Positions 44,195-54,676 of a stretch of DNA of 64,000 bases are shown one piece after another; within the stretch, counting starts at the first letter, position 1, and every line of letters begins with the position of its first letter. The position numbers were made by a program, and so were the translations under genes. The notes beneath the pieces are model-generated. The model saw only the letters and a list, made by a program, of their open reading frames with translations. It was not told the origin of the DNA and searched no databases. Source of the DNA: Kistimonas asteriae (GTDB lineage Bacteria > Pseudomonadota > Gammaproteobacteria > Pseudomonadales > Endozoicomonadaceae); the NCBI RefSeq assembly GCF_018263925.1, contig NZ_JAEVHF010000002.1, forward strand, positions 372,001 to 436,000. Direction: 5' to 3'.

Positions 44195-47100
44195 ATGTAC
44201 AGAGTGCATTGGGCGTTGGCGTTTAGCTGTGTTTTTTTTCTCAGTATCCCGCAGGCTGTCGGAAATCCGGCACCGCTCCCGACGGATATCCGCCCCCCCA
44301 GTATTGAGGCGATCACCCAGGCGCTGGACAAGCTCAAGCCGGCGGATAAGCCGTTGCCGGAGCAAAAGCAATCACTGGCTGATATTTACCAGCAGACGCT
44401 GCAATTCCTCAAGCAGGCAGACAGTGAACAGCAGCAGTTGAATGAGTTGCTGTTGCAACTGGAAGATGCGCCGGAAGAGACAGCGCGTATCAAGGAGCTG
44501 ATCAAATCCACCGACATTCCTACCGAAACGGCATTACTGGAAAAGCTGCGCCACCAAACCCCTGAATATCTCAAGAAAGCGCTGATCGACCGGCAGGCGG
44601 AGCTCTCTGACCGACAGAGCCAACTGGGCAATACCAATAACCTGATCACTATTGAGCGGGCACGTCCTGAAAATAACCAGACGATTATCAGTAAGAACCA
44701 GGAACGCCTGAAAGTACTGTCGTCGCAGTTGAACATGCTGATGGCAGAAACCTCGCCGGGCGCCACGACAGAAGCGAAGAAATCGCTGTTTCTTGCCGAG
44801 ATGGCCGCGTTGCAGCAGCAGGATAATCGTCTGAACCTGGAGATCCGTAACAGCAGTATCCGGCTGGAGTTGATCGCGGCCCGGCAGGTATTGCTGTCCC
44901 GACAGGTCAGGGTGCTGGAGCTGGATGTTCTTTCGTTGCAAACCGTCATCAATTACAAGCGTCGGGCTGCCAGTGAGGCGGCCGTGGCGATCGCTTCGCA
45001 TATCACCCGCTCCAGTGCCGGCAAGGGTGAGCTGTTGCGCAATGAGGCGGTGATCAATATGGAGCTGAGCCAGGAGCTGCTGGCGATTACTGACCGCATC
45101 AGTGAAATCAGTGAGCAGAATACCCGGGTTCGGGATCAGCTGAAAAATGTCAGCGCTATCAGTCAGAGCGTGCAGCAGAAATCGGTGTTGCTGGGTGAAA
45201 ACCCCCAGCTGGCAGCGCTGCTACGTGAAAGCCGGATGAAACTGCCCAAGATCTCTACGAACAAGGAGATCCCGCATATCATCACCCAGGCACGATTGCA
45301 GAAATTCAACCATGACCAGGAACGCCAACGTCTCAGCCAGCCTGAACGGTATGTGGATAAGTTACTGGAAAATGCGGGTGACCAGGCGGTCCTCAGTGAC
45401 ACGGATCGCAAAGAGCTGCTCCGACTGTTGAACACACGGCAAAAACTCCTGGAAGACCTGTCAACAGAACAGGGTAACCTGCTGACAGCTGCTATCAGTC
45501 TGGATCTGGATCAGCGACAGTTACTGAGTCAGGGACGTGATCTCTCCAGAACCCTGAAAGAACGTCTCTACTGGATTGCCAGTAACAATTCCCTGGGGAT
45601 GGACTGGTTACTGGCCGCACCAGAGCGGTTGTTTCAGCAGCTTGAGGCGGTTCCATGGCGTGGCTTTGCCAGCCACCTTTATGAAACCTTGCGCGCCAAT
45701 TGGCTGATTACCCTGTTGAGCCTGGCCTTTTGCACGTATCTCTATTCACGGCGACGCTATTTGCATGCCATGCAACGGGCCCTGACTCGCTATATTGGCC
45801 ATATCCGCTACGACAACCTCACGCATACACCCAAGGCACTGGCATTGAGTCTGTTGCAGGTTTTGCCGGGTCCGTTGCTGCTGATGCTGACAGGCCTGGC
45901 CCTGATGACGGGTCAGCCGGACTGGCCGGGGGTTGAAAACCTGGGACATGCCATGATCCAGACCGCGCCCGTCTGGTTGTTGATGTTACTGGGTAGCCAT
46001 ATCTATGCGCCCCATGATATCGGCATGGAACATTTCGGCTGGCTGGCCCGGGATTGTCGGGTCATGTTGGGGCAGATGCGGCGTCTTTCCATGGTGATGG
46101 TGCCTCTGTTTTTTGTGGTTAGCGTGGCGAAGGGACAATCGACGGAACTTGAGCATGACCTGATCGGCATGCTGCTGCTGATGACCGGCTCTCTGCTACA
46201 GGCCTGGATCATCATCAGTATGGTAAGAACCTCGGATGAGCTGTTGGGCTCGAAACTGTTGAACTTCATGATTCTGTCCGGGCTGGTGCTGGTGTCACTG
46301 GCGCAGATGGCGCTGACAGCCTCCGGTTATTACTACACCGCGCTGCAGATGCAGCACCAGTTGGTGGGCACGCTGTTGCTGGTTGGTGTCACTGTTATGA
46401 TTCAGGCACTGATCAAGCGTAACCTGCATGTAGCAGAACGGCGGTTGGCTTATTCCCGTGCAATCTCCCGTCGTGCAGCAAGTAGCGAGGAGGGGGATAG
46501 TGTCTCCTTTGAAGAACCCACCCTTGATCTGGCGACCGTTGAGCAGCAGTCACTGCGGCTGATCAATGCGCTGATGGTGGTGGGTCTGCTGATTGTGTTG
46601 TACTGGCTGTGGCAGGATCTGTTCGGGCTGCTGCATTTCATGAACAACATTACGCTCTGGGAAGTCGGGGATGCCAAGGGTGATGTGCCGGTTTACCTCA
46701 GTGACCTGCTGCTCAGTATTCTGGTGCTGGTGACCATGTTCATTCTGGCGCGAAACCTGCCGGGTTTGCTGGAAGTTACGATCCTCTCACGGATGAACCT
46801 GCGTCCTGGCAACAGTTATGCCGCCACCACATTGCTCAGCTATACCATTACCGCGTTGGGCGTTGTCTTGTCACTGGCAACACTGGGTATCGGCTGGGAT
46901 AAACTGCAATGGTTGGTTGCGGCACTGGGCTTGGGGATTGGTATTGGTTTGCAGGAAATTGTCGCCAACTTCTTCTCGGGTTTGATTATTCTGTTTGAGC
47001 GCCCCGTCCGGATAGGCGACACCATCACTCTGGGGGAAATCACTGGGGAAGTGACGCGTATCCGAATCCGTTCCACCACAGTGACTGACTGGGATAACAA

Positions 47101-47473
47101 GGAAATCATCATTCCCAACAAGATGCTGGTGAATGAAAAGCTGATCAACTGGTCACTCAGTAGTTCTGTGGTCCGCATTATCATGCCGTTTTATGTCGCC
47201 CACGATGAAGACCCTGTGCAGGTACAGAAACTCCTGTTGCAGGCTGCCCAGGAGCATCCCGGGGTTGTCGAGAAACCGGAACCTCTGGCATTGTTTATGG
47301 AGTATGGCGACAGTGCGTTGCAATATGAACTGCGGGTCTATGTCACCCATGTGGATGAGCGACTGAGAGTGCGCGACGCGCTCAATACGCGGATTCAGAC
47401 CCTGTTCAATGAACACAACATCACTATCGCCTGGCCCAAGCAGGATATCTTCTTTCATACTGAACGACGTTGA
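44195..47473 (+). CDS. mscK: MscK/YjeP-type mechanosensitive channel
   Basis: 1092 residues. Signal peptide (CVFFLSIPQAVGN), a long periplasmic coiled-coil region (about 30-480), around eleven membrane helices, then the MscS core. The pore helix is LVAALGLGIGIGLQEIVANFFSGLIILFERPVRIGDTI, followed by the beta domain (IIIPNKMLVNEKLINWSL) and alpha/beta C-terminus. Length fits MscK (1120) or MscM (1107). It protects against hypo-osmotic shock. The next gene overlaps its stop. Confidence 0.93.
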   Translation: MYRVHWALAFSCVFFLSIPQAVGNPAPLPTDIRPPSIEAITQALDKLKPADKPLPEQKQSLADIYQQTLQFLKQADSEQQQLNELLLQLEDAPEETARIKELIKSTDIPTETALLEKLRHQTPEYLKKALIDRQAELSDRQSQLGNTNNLITIERARPENNQTIISKNQERLKVLSSQLNMLMAETSPGATTEAKKSLFLAEMAALQQQDNRLNLEIRNSSIRLELIAARQVLLSRQVRVLELDVLSLQTVINYKRRAASEAAVAIASHITRSSAGKGELLRNEAVINMELSQELLAITDRISEISEQNTRVRDQLKNVSAISQSVQQKSVLLGENPQLAALLRESRMKLPKISTNKEIPHIITQARLQKFNHDQERQRLSQPERYVDKLLENAGDQAVLSDTDRKELLRLLNTRQKLLEDLSTEQGNLLTAAISLDLDQRQLLSQGRDLSRTLKERLYWIASNNSLGMDWLLAAPERLFQQLEAVPWRGFASHLYETLRANWLITLLSLAFCTYLYSRRRYLHAMQRALTRYIGHIRYDNLTHTPKALALSLLQVLPGPLLLMLTGLALMTGQPDWPGVENLGHAMIQTAPVWLLMLLGSHIYAPHDIGMEHFGWLARDCRVMLGQMRRLSMVMVPLFFVVSVAKGQSTELEHDLIGMLLLMTGSLLQAWIIISMVRTSDELLGSKLLNFMILSGLVLVSLAQMALTASGYYYTALQMQHQLVGTLLLVGVTVMIQALIKRNLHVAERRLAYSRAISRRAASSEEGDSVSFEEPTLDLATVEQQSLRLINALMVVGLLIVLYWLWQDLFGLLHFMNNITLWEVGDAKGDVPVYLSDLLLSILVLVTMFILARNLPGLLEVTILSRMNLRPGNSYAATTLLSYTITALGVVLSLATLGIGWDKLQWLVAALGLGIGIGLQEIVANFFSGLIILFERPVRIGDTITLGEITGEVTRIRIRSTTVTDWDNKEIIIPNKMLVNEKLINWSLSSSVVRIIMPFYVAHDEDPVQVQKLLLQAAQEHPGVVEKPEPLALFMEYGDSALQYELRVYVTHVDERLRVRDALNTRIQTLFNEHNITIAWPKQDIFFHTERR

Positions 47474-47514
47474 AAGAGGGTCGTGCCTTCACGGACGTGT
47501 TCCCGGAGAATGTT

Positions 47515-48063
47515 GTGTCAGTCAAACCGTTGCCTTTGAATGTGTTGGTACGGGTGTTTCGTGAGTCCATTGAGGGCGAAGGCGCCTGGTCCAATGGGTT
47601 TGTGATTGAACAAAGTCAGGAACTGTTACTGCTGCAGTTGATCAACGACCGTATCAGCCTGGATGGCTACCAGCTGTTGCGTCAGTCGGATATCACCGAC
47701 ATTGAACAGCCTATGTCGCATCACGCGTTTATTGAGAAAGCGCTTGAGTTACGTGAGCAACAACCTGTTCATCCAGGCATTGTGAATATGTCGTCTATGG
47801 AGAGCGCATTGCAATCCATTAGCCAGAGTTCCCCGCTGGTGACGATTCACCAGGAATCCCAGGAGCCAGATATCTGTTGGATTGGACGCGTGGTCAGCAC
47901 CAGTCAGGGCTCACTGTATCTGAAATGTATTACCCCGGATGCCCGCTTTGAGCAGGATGTCGACAGTTACCGTATTGCGGATATCAGCAGGGTGGATTTC
48001 GGCGGTGACTATGAGCAGATTCTCTGGCGTGTCGCGCAGGACGGGATGCAGGACGCAGAATAA
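47515..48063 (+). CDS. hypothetical protein after mscK
   Basis: 182 residues from a GTG with GGAG 6 bp upstream (an in-frame TTG at 47470 overlapping the mscK stop is the alternative). The protein is acidic, without membrane segments; two beta-rich halves (LNVLVRVFRESIEGEGAWSNGFVIEQ and PDICWIGRVVSTSQGSLYLKCI) look like related small domains. No family was recognised. Between mscK and selO, same strand. Confidence 0.7.
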   Translation: MSVKPLPLNVLVRVFRESIEGEGAWSNGFVIEQSQELLLLQLINDRISLDGYQLLRQSDITDIEQPMSHHAFIEKALELREQQPVHPGIVNMSSMESALQSISQSSPLVTIHQESQEPDICWIGRVVSTSQGSLYLKCITPDARFEQDVDSYRIADISRVDFGGDYEQILWRVAQDGMQDAE

Positions 48064-48104
48064 CCCAGTATTATGCTCGGGAAAGCTGACGTACAGGATG
48101 TGAC

Positions 48105-49565
48105 ATGCCCTGCTTTGATCACCTGACCTTTGATAACCATTATTCGCAACTGCCGGACTGTTTCTATTCAAAAGTGACGCCACAGGCGCTGGAGAATCCG
48201 CGCCTGGTCAGCGTGAATGCCGGTGTTGCTCATTTACTGGGTCTGGATCCTGAAGACCATGAGGGCATACTTACCGTAACGGCGGGGAAGCATGTACCAG
48301 CAGGCGCTGATCCATTGGCCATGGTCTATGCCGGTCATCAGTTTGGTGTTTATGTGCCCCGGTTGGGGGATGGCCGGGCGTTGTTGTTGGGTGAGGTCAG
48401 GAATCATCAGGGGGAAAAATGGGATCTGCACCTTAAGGGGTCAGGTCATACACCGTATTCCCGGCAGGGGGACGGTCGGGCGGTATTACGCTCTTCCATT
48501 CGTGAGTATTTATGCAGTGAAGCCATGCATGGATTGGGTATTCCAACGACGCGGGCCTTGTGTCTGGTGGATAGCGATACACCGGTTCTGCGCGAAAGGA
48601 AGGAGCGTGGAGCGGCCATTCTCCGTGTTGCCCAGAGTCATGTACGTTTCGGCACCTTTGAATATTTCTATTACCGCAACAGGCATGCAGAACTGAAACA
48701 GCTGGCTGATTTTGTCATTGCTGAACATTTCCCGGCGTTTGCAAACGAAGCGGATTGTTATGAACGTTTTTTCCGTGAAGTCGTTAAACGCACGGCAGAG
48801 ATGATTGCACAGTGGCAGGCGGTGGGTTTCTGTCATGGAGTAATGAATACCGACAATATGTCCATTCTCGGCCTGACCCTGGATTATGGCCCCTTTGGTT
48901 TTATGGAAGCGTTTGATGCGGGCCATATCTGTAATCATTCAGACTATCAGGGGCGTTACGCGTTCAATCAGCAACCGGATATCGGTTACTGGAACTGTGC
49001 GTGTCTAGGCCAGGCGCTGTCTCCCCTCTTGAATAACGATGTCGATCGTATCAAGGGCATTCTTGCTCAGTACCCTGACGATTTTGCGGCACACTATTCG
49101 TTGTTAATTCGTCAGAAAGCCGGGCTTACAGTGCCTCATGAAAGCGACAGTCGTCTTTTAGATGGGCTTTTTACTCTGATGCAGCAGAGTCGGACAGATT
49201 ACACATTGTTCTTTCAGCGTCTTTGTGACTTTGTGCCAGACGGTGACAATGCACTATTAAAAGAGCTGTTTGTTGATCGCAAAGCTTTTGACCTGTGGTG
49301 TCAGGATTATGGTGTTCGTCTCGCGCAGGAACCTGTGTCGCAGGTTGACCGCAAAAGCGCAATGAAACAGGTGAACCCCAAGTATATTCTGCGAAATTAC
49401 ATGGCGCAGATTGTCATTGATCAGGCGGAAGCCGGTGATTACAGCGAGGTGAATACTATACTGGCCCTACTCAGTAACCCCTTTTCGGACTGGAAGCAGT
49501 ATGAGGCGTACGCGGGATTGCCGCCGGACTGGAGTACCTCACTTGAAGTGAGCTGTTCTTCGTGA
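48105..49565 (+). CDS. selO: protein adenylyltransferase SelO (YdiU)
   Basis: 486 residues, pseudokinase fold that transfers AMP to Ser/Thr/Tyr. Landmarks: YAGHQFGVYVPRLGDGRALLLGE, DLHLKGSGHTPYSRQGDGRAVLRSSIREYL, CHGVMNTDNMSILGLTLDYGPFGFME and NPKYILRNYMAQ. The expected selenocysteine/cysteine C-terminal redox end is represented by ...LEVSCSS (Cys two residues before the last). SelO supports oxidative-stress tolerance. Confidence 0.94.
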   Translation: MPCFDHLTFDNHYSQLPDCFYSKVTPQALENPRLVSVNAGVAHLLGLDPEDHEGILTVTAGKHVPAGADPLAMVYAGHQFGVYVPRLGDGRALLLGEVRNHQGEKWDLHLKGSGHTPYSRQGDGRAVLRSSIREYLCSEAMHGLGIPTTRALCLVDSDTPVLRERKERGAAILRVAQSHVRFGTFEYFYYRNRHAELKQLADFVIAEHFPAFANEADCYERFFREVVKRTAEMIAQWQAVGFCHGVMNTDNMSILGLTLDYGPFGFMEAFDAGHICNHSDYQGRYAFNQQPDIGYWNCACLGQALSPLLNNDVDRIKGILAQYPDDFAAHYSLLIRQKAGLTVPHESDSRLLDGLFTLMQQSRTDYTLFFQRLCDFVPDGDNALLKELFVDRKAFDLWCQDYGVRLAQEPVSQVDRKSAMKQVNPKYILRNYMAQIVIDQAEAGDYSEVNTILALLSNPFSDWKQYEAYAGLPPDWSTSLEVSCSS

Positions 49566-49656
49566 GCGTTTCATTGATTTAATAACCCGCGCTTTTTGAG
49601 TATTCTGCCTGTTCCCGGTCTACAAACCCAAACAATAAAGCAGGGCAGACATAACG

Positions 49657-50931
49657 ATGAAGCTGGAAACCCAGGCTGTTCACGCCGGATATTCACCCGA
49701 TCCAACGACGAAAGCCGTTGCTGTTCCCATTTACCAAACGACATCTTACGCCTTTGATAATACCCAGCATGGCGCCGACCTGTTTGACCTGAAAGTGGAA
49801 GGTAATATCTATACCCGCATCACGAATCCGACGACAGCGGTGCTGGAGCAGCGGGTGGCGGCTATGGAAGGCGGCATCGCCGGATTGGCGCTTTCATCGG
49901 GCATGGCTGCGATTACCTACGCCATCCAGACCATTGCTGAGGTAGGCGATAATATTGTCAGCATCAACAAACTGTATGGTGGTACCTACAACCTGTTTGC
50001 ACATACGCTGCCCAAACAAGGTATCGACGTCCGCTTTGCATCCCATGATGACATTGATGCGCTGGTGGATCTGATTGATGCGAATACCAAGGCGGTATTC
50101 TGTGAAAGTATCGGCAACCCACTGGGGAATATTGTTGATATTGAAGCACTGGCGAAGGCGGTTCACGCGCAGGGTGTTCCGCTGATTGTGGATAACACGG
50201 TGGCATCACCGGCGTTATGGCGGCCTATCGAACATGGCGCGGATATTGTCGTCCATTCCCTCACCAAATATATGGGCGGACATGGCACAACCATTGGTGG
50301 TGTCATTGTGGATTCCGGCAAGTTCCCGTGGGCCGATCACAAGGATCGCTTCCCGGTGCTTAACGAGCCTGATCCCTCTTATCACGGTGTCGTTTATACC
50401 GAGGCAATGGGCCCGGCGGCGTTTATTGGACGCGCCCGTGTTGTGCCCTTGCGTAATACCGGTGCGGCCATATCACCCATGAATGCGTTCATGATTTTGC
50501 AGGGGCTGGAAACCCTGTCGCTGCGAATGGAGCGTCATTGCGAGAATGCGCTGAAAGCCGCTGAATTCCTGCGTGATCATAATCAGGTGGAATGGGTGAA
50601 TTATGCGGGACTACCCGGTAGCCCGGATCATCAACTCTGCCAGAAATACCTGAAGGGCCAGCCTTCCGGCATTCTGAGTTTCGGGATCAAGGGGGGGCAG
50701 GTTGCAGGTGCACGGTTTATTGATGCGTTGCAGCTGGTCACACGCCTGGTCAATATCGGCGACGCCAAATCGTTGGCCTGTCATCCGGCTTCAACAACGC
50801 ACCGTCAGCTGGACGACGATGAGTTGGTAGCTGCTGGTGTCAGTCGTGACATGGTGCGCCTGTCCATCGGTATTGAACATATTGATGATATTCTCGCGGA
50901 CCTGAATCAGGCACTGGCGGAATCTGTCTGA
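49657..50931 (+). CDS. metY: O-acetylhomoserine sulfhydrylase
   Basis: 424 residues, Cys/Met-metabolism PLP enzyme. LETQAVHAGYSPDPTTKAVAVPIYQTTSYAF, SSGMAAITYAI and VVHSLTKYMGGHGTTIGG with the PLP lysine, then LPGSPDHQL and SLACHPASTTH. It makes homocysteine from O-acetylhomoserine and sulfide. Length matches MetY, longer than MetB/MetC. Confidence 0.93.
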   Translation: MKLETQAVHAGYSPDPTTKAVAVPIYQTTSYAFDNTQHGADLFDLKVEGNIYTRITNPTTAVLEQRVAAMEGGIAGLALSSGMAAITYAIQTIAEVGDNIVSINKLYGGTYNLFAHTLPKQGIDVRFASHDDIDALVDLIDANTKAVFCESIGNPLGNIVDIEALAKAVHAQGVPLIVDNTVASPALWRPIEHGADIVVHSLTKYMGGHGTTIGGVIVDSGKFPWADHKDRFPVLNEPDPSYHGVVYTEAMGPAAFIGRARVVPLRNTGAAISPMNAFMILQGLETLSLRMERHCENALKAAEFLRDHNQVEWVNYAGLPGSPDHQLCQKYLKGQPSGILSFGIKGGQVAGARFIDALQLVTRLVNIGDAKSLACHPASTTHRQLDDDELVAAGVSRDMVRLSIGIEHIDDILADLNQALAESV

Positions 50932-50946
50932 TACTGTTAACTGACT

Positions 50947-50968
50947 TGCGCCACGGTTCAGTGGCGCA
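50947..50968. terminator. hairpin between convergent metY and dnaB
   Basis: TGCGCCAC / GTGGCGCA with a 6-nt loop, between the stops of the convergent genes; no clear T-run. Confidence 0.5.
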
Positions 50969-50973
50969 GGCTG

Positions 50974-52371
50974 TTATTCATCAAAGTCGCTGTAAGCACC
51001 CGGTGCCAGGTTCTCAAACCGGGTGTATTGACCGAGAAAGGCCAGTCTCACGCTGCCGATAGGCCCGTTACGCTGTTTCCCGATAATGATTTCACCCACA
51101 CCTTTATATTCAGTATCCGGGTTATAGACTTCGTCCCGGTAGATGAACATGATGACGTCGGCGTCCTGCTCGATCGCACCGGATTCCCGCAGGTCAGAGT
51201 TAACAGGGCGCTTGTTGGGACGCTGCTCCAGGGAGCGGTTGAGCTGGGACAGGGCAATGACAGGAACCTTGAACTCCTTGGCCATGGCTTTGAGGGAACG
51301 GGATATTTCAGAGATCTCGTTAGTTCGGCCTTCACTGTATCCGGGGATTTGCATGAGCTGCAGGTAATCCACCATGATCATCGCAAGGTCGCCGTGTTCC
51401 CGAACAATCCGGCGAAGACGGGAGCGCATTTCCTGCGGGCTGATGCCGGCAGTATCGTCGATGAAGAGCTTTTTGTCTTTCAGGCGTTCTACAGCGGAAG
51501 ACAGCCTGGGCCAATCGTCCTCTTCCAGTTTTCCGGTTCTTACTTTGCCCTGATTGATGCGTCCGAGTGATGATAAACAACGCATCATCAACTGTTCGGC
51601 CGGCATTTCCAGGCTGAAGACGACGACACTTTTGTCCGTTGCCATCAGGGCGTTCTCTACCAGGTTCATGGCAAAGGTGGTCTTACCCATGGAGGGACGA
51701 GCCGCCACGACGATCATATCGGACGGTTGCAGCCCCGAGGTCATTTCGTCCAGATCATTAAAGCCGGTTGTGATTCCGGTAATGGCGTCGCCGGTGTTGA
51801 ACAGCTCATCAATTTTGTCGATGGCTTTTTTCAACAGCTCCCGCATGTCGATCGGGCCACCTTCTTTTGCGCGATCTTCAGCGATCTGGAAAATAGCCCG
51901 TTCGGCCATCTCCAGCAGGTCGTCACTGTTGCGCCCTTCCGGGTTATAGGCGTTATCGGCAATGTCCTGTGAGGCGCTGATCAGGCGCCGTAAAACAGCC
52001 CGTTCGTAGACAATGCCGGCATAAGCGCGGATATTCGCAACACTGGGGATGCTTTCCACCAGTTCTGTCAGGTAGGGGATGCCGCCACAGTCACTCAGCA
52101 GGCTGCGACGCTCCAATTCGCCGGCCAGCGTCACCGGATCAAACGGGTTAGACTGCTTGGCCAGTTCCTCGATGCATTCGAAGATTTTTTTGTGCGCGGG
52201 ATTATAAAAATCCACCGCGCCGATTTTTTCTGCGACATGATCCCAGGCATCGTTGTCCAGCATCAGGCCGCCCAGTACCGACTGCTCCGCCTCGATGGAG
52301 TGCGGTGGGGTCTTCAGGCTGGCCATGGCCTCGTCAATGGGCAGTTCGGGATGATGGGCTGCTTCCAACAT
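50974..52371 (-). CDS. dnaB: replicative DNA helicase DnaB
   Basis: 465 residues. N-terminal DnaB domain (PPHSIEAEQSVLGGLMLDNDAWD), linker, RecA-like C-terminal ATPase: VVAARPSMGKTTFAMN (Walker A), IMVDYLQLM (Walker B), ALSQLNRSLEQRPNKRPVNSDLRESGAIEQDADVI. Unwinds DNA at the fork. It follows rplI on the same strand, separated by a terminator. Confidence 0.97.
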   Translation of the reverse strand: MLEAAHHPELPIDEAMASLKTPPHSIEAEQSVLGGLMLDNDAWDHVAEKIGAVDFYNPAHKKIFECIEELAKQSNPFDPVTLAGELERRSLLSDCGGIPYLTELVESIPSVANIRAYAGIVYERAVLRRLISASQDIADNAYNPEGRNSDDLLEMAERAIFQIAEDRAKEGGPIDMRELLKKAIDKIDELFNTGDAITGITTGFNDLDEMTSGLQPSDMIVVAARPSMGKTTFAMNLVENALMATDKSVVVFSLEMPAEQLMMRCLSSLGRINQGKVRTGKLEEDDWPRLSSAVERLKDKKLFIDDTAGISPQEMRSRLRRIVREHGDLAMIMVDYLQLMQIPGYSEGRTNEISEISRSLKAMAKEFKVPVIALSQLNRSLEQRPNKRPVNSDLRESGAIEQDADVIMFIYRDEVYNPDTEYKGVGEIIIGKQRNGPIGSVRLAFLGQYTRFENLAPGAYSDFDE

Positions 52372-52468
52372 AGATACGCTGTCGACTGATCACATGAAAA
52401 AGAAAAGAAACCTTAATACTACCCTTGCAGGGCAGGAAAACAACAAAGGTTGTATTAATCGCCGGGGC

Positions 52469-52503
52469 GAAAAAAAACGCCTGTGCAGGCACAGGCGTTT
52501 TTT
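52469..52503 (-). terminator. intrinsic terminator after rplI
   Basis: ACGCCTGTG / CACAGGCGT with a 4-nt loop, flanked by A- and T-runs on both sides, so it works in either direction. It ends the ribosomal protein operon before dnaB. Confidence 0.85.
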
Positions 52504-52529
52504 CACATCACAGGTAATATCGAAAACGA

Positions 52530-52976
52530 TTACTCGGCTTCGATGAATACCTTGACGCTGGATGCTACGTCGGAGTGCAGCTGTACAGCGATGTCGTATT
52601 CGCCAACCATACGGATAGGACCGGTAGGCATGCGAACTTCGCTCTTGGCTACTTCAACGCCGGCAGATGTGATGGCGTCAGCCAGGTCACGTGTGCCGAT
52701 GGAGCCGAACAGCTTACCTTCATCACCAGCCTTGGCAGTGATGGTCAGCTCGATTTCAGCCAGGGAAGCAGCACGCTTCTCGGCTTCAGCCAGCTTGGCG
52801 GCAGCCGCCTTTTCCAGCTCTGCACGACGCGCATCGAAATCAGCAACGTTAGCCTTGGTGGCAGGCACAGCCTTACCGAAAGGAATCAGGTAGTTACGAC
52901 CGTAGCCGGCCTTGACCTTGACCTGAGTACCCAGATCGCCCAGATTGGCGACTTTTTCCAGAAGAATAACTTCCAT
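52530..52976 (-). CDS. rplI: 50S ribosomal protein L9
   Basis: 148 residues. [36 protein letters not shown] is the L9 N-terminal domain; a long helix (about 45-75) and the C-terminal domain ([15 protein letters not shown]) follow. Last gene of the rpsF operon. Confidence 0.98.
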   Translation of the reverse strand: MEVILLEKVANLGDLGTQVKVKAGYGRNYLIPFGKAVPATKANVADFDARRAELEKAAAAKLAEAEKRAASLAEIELTITAKAGDEGKLFGSIGTRDLADAITSAGVEVAKSEVRMPTGPIRMVGEYDIAVQLHSDVASSVKVFIEAE

Positions 52977-53024
52977 CTCGCTTACCTCTTAATCTACCTT
53001 GAACCTGTTGAACAATGCATCGAT

Positions 53025-53900
53025 TTAACCTTGCATCCTGTTTTCGAGGCGTCCCCGAAAGTCCAACAGGCTGTCAAGGCAGGCTAGCAATACAACCACA
53101 GGGTAAAATGCGAGCAGCAGCACATAAAATGGCAGCAGCCAGGCCTTGCCAAGCCCACGCAGCCCCGCGAGACCATGCATCAGCGCAATACCTGCGACCA
53201 GTAAAGGCATCAACAGGACTGGCTGTATCGCGGCGGTGACCAGGCTGGTGCTGGACATGGCCAGAAGCCACAGTCCCAACAATACAACGGTCACCATCGG
53301 TGTCAGGCGCAGGCGATGAAACTCTGTCCTGAAACCGCCGGGATTGTAGAGCATGGCCTGCCAGCCACGGGCCAGTATCAACGCCAGTACGGCGCCGCCG
53401 GCAATAATGAAACTGGCTGTCCGGACAAAGCTGGTTTCCAGCAGTGTCAGGATCTGTTCCTGGCTGAGATTGGCGCCCTCGGGAAACAATGTCTCGAGGT
53501 TCGGGCCATACAGCTGCCGCAGAATGTCCATGGCATGGGCAACCTGCGGTGCGTAATAATCGCTGATAACCAGTGCCATCAGGGCACCGGCCGGTACCAG
53601 CGTCATCAACGCAACTGGCCACGAAGCCGTTCGGCGCAGACTGTAGGACATGGCCATGGTGCCGACCAGACAGAATAGTGCCGAAGGTTGCCCCATCCAA
53701 GCCCAGGCGCCGGCCGGTAACAGTGTCCAGATAAAGACCTGGAGCCCGTCATGCCAGCCGCGACGCAGGGTCACCAATGCTACTGCTGCTGCACTCAACC
53801 AGAACATCATCGGTACAGCACAGGCGATCGCTGCCACGGCAATGGCGGCGCCCCGTCCCCGCATGATCAGTTCTGCTAAAGCGCGCATACGTCCCCCCAT
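53025..53900 (-). CDS. DUF2232 family membrane protein
   Basis: 291 residues, about eight hydrophobic helices. Proteins of this kind lie between rpsR and rplI in pseudomonads and relatives, as here (38 and 48 bp). The function is unknown. FRTEFHRLRLTP sits in a cytoplasmic-side loop. The start MGGRMRAL could also be the Met four codons in. Confidence 0.8.
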   Translation of the reverse strand: MGGRMRALAELIMRGRGAAIAVAAIACAVPMMFWLSAAAVALVTLRRGWHDGLQVFIWTLLPAGAWAWMGQPSALFCLVGTMAMSYSLRRTASWPVALMTLVPAGALMALVISDYYAPQVAHAMDILRQLYGPNLETLFPEGANLSQEQILTLLETSFVRTASFIIAGGAVLALILARGWQAMLYNPGGFRTEFHRLRLTPMVTVVLLGLWLLAMSSTSLVTAAIQPVLLMPLLVAGIALMHGLAGLRGLGKAWLLPFYVLLLAFYPVVVLLACLDSLLDFRGRLENRMQG

Positions 53901-53938
53901 GGGATTAAACCCGCCCGAACAACGGGCGATGAACCCGC

Positions 53939-54163
53939 TTAGTGGCGATCAGTGTACGGCAGCAGCGCGATGTAGCGCGCACGCTTGATCGCAGTGGCCA
54001 GCTGGCGCTGGTAGCGAGCCTTGGTACCGGTGATGCGGCTGGGTACAATCTTGCCGGTTTCGGTAACATACGCCTTCAGGGTGTTCAGGTCCTTGTAATC
54101 AATTTCCTGTACGCCTTCAGCGGTAAAACGGCAGAATTTCCGGCGGCGGAAGTAACGTGCCAT
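53939..54163 (-). CDS. rpsR: 30S ribosomal protein S18
   Basis: 74 residues, [13 protein letters not shown] then [51 protein letters not shown], essentially the whole S18 family sequence. It pairs with S6 on the platform of the 30S subunit. Confidence 0.98.
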   Translation of the reverse strand: MARYFRRRKFCRFTAEGVQEIDYKDLNTLKAYVTETGKIVPSRITGTKARYQRQLATAIKRARYIALLPYTDRH

Positions 54164-54229
54164 AACGACGTCTCCTCAAATGGTTCTTTTCAGAACGTTA
54201 TTCGTAACGGTGTGATAATCCGCGACGGA

Positions 54230-54676
54230 TTACTCAGCGGACTCTTCAGAAGCAGGCGCAGCGGGAGCAGCAGGTGCTTCAGCAGTGGCTTCTTCGGTAC
54301 GCTCACGACGATCATCACGGCGCTCACGACGATCATCACGACGGTCGTCACGACGCTCTTCCTGCTGCATCATGATGGACTGTTCGGTGATCGCTTCGTT
54401 ACGACGGATAACCATGTTACGGAGAACGGCGTCGTTGAAACGGAAGGTGTTTTCCAGTTCAGCCAGTACGTCGTTGCCGCATTCGATGTTCAGCATGACG
54501 TAGTGAGCTTTGTGGATCTTGTTGATTGGGTAAGCCAGTTGACGGCGGCCCCAGTCTTCCAGGCGGTGGATGGAACCGTTGCCTTCAGCGATGACCTTCT
54601 TGTAACGGTCGATCATTGCAGGTACTTGTTCACTCTGGTCCGGATGTACCAGAAATACGATTTCGTAATGACGCAT
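54230..54676 (-). CDS. rpsF: 30S ribosomal protein S6 with repeat-rich tail
   Basis: 148 residues. S6 core: [52 protein letters not shown]. The C-terminal tail (about 105-148) contains RRDD/RRE repeats, then an Ala/Pro/Glu stretch ending EESAE; E. coli S6 (131-135 residues) has a shorter acidic end that RimK extends. The first gene of the operon; its 5' leader is AT-poor with potential pairing that might bind S6:S18. Confidence 0.96.
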   Translation of the reverse strand: MRHYEIVFLVHPDQSEQVPAMIDRYKKVIAEGNGSIHRLEDWGRRQLAYPINKIHKAHYVMLNIECGNDVLAELENTFRFNDAVLRNMVIRRNEAITEQSIMMQQEERRDDRRDDRRERRDDRRERTEEATAEAPAAPAAPASEESAE

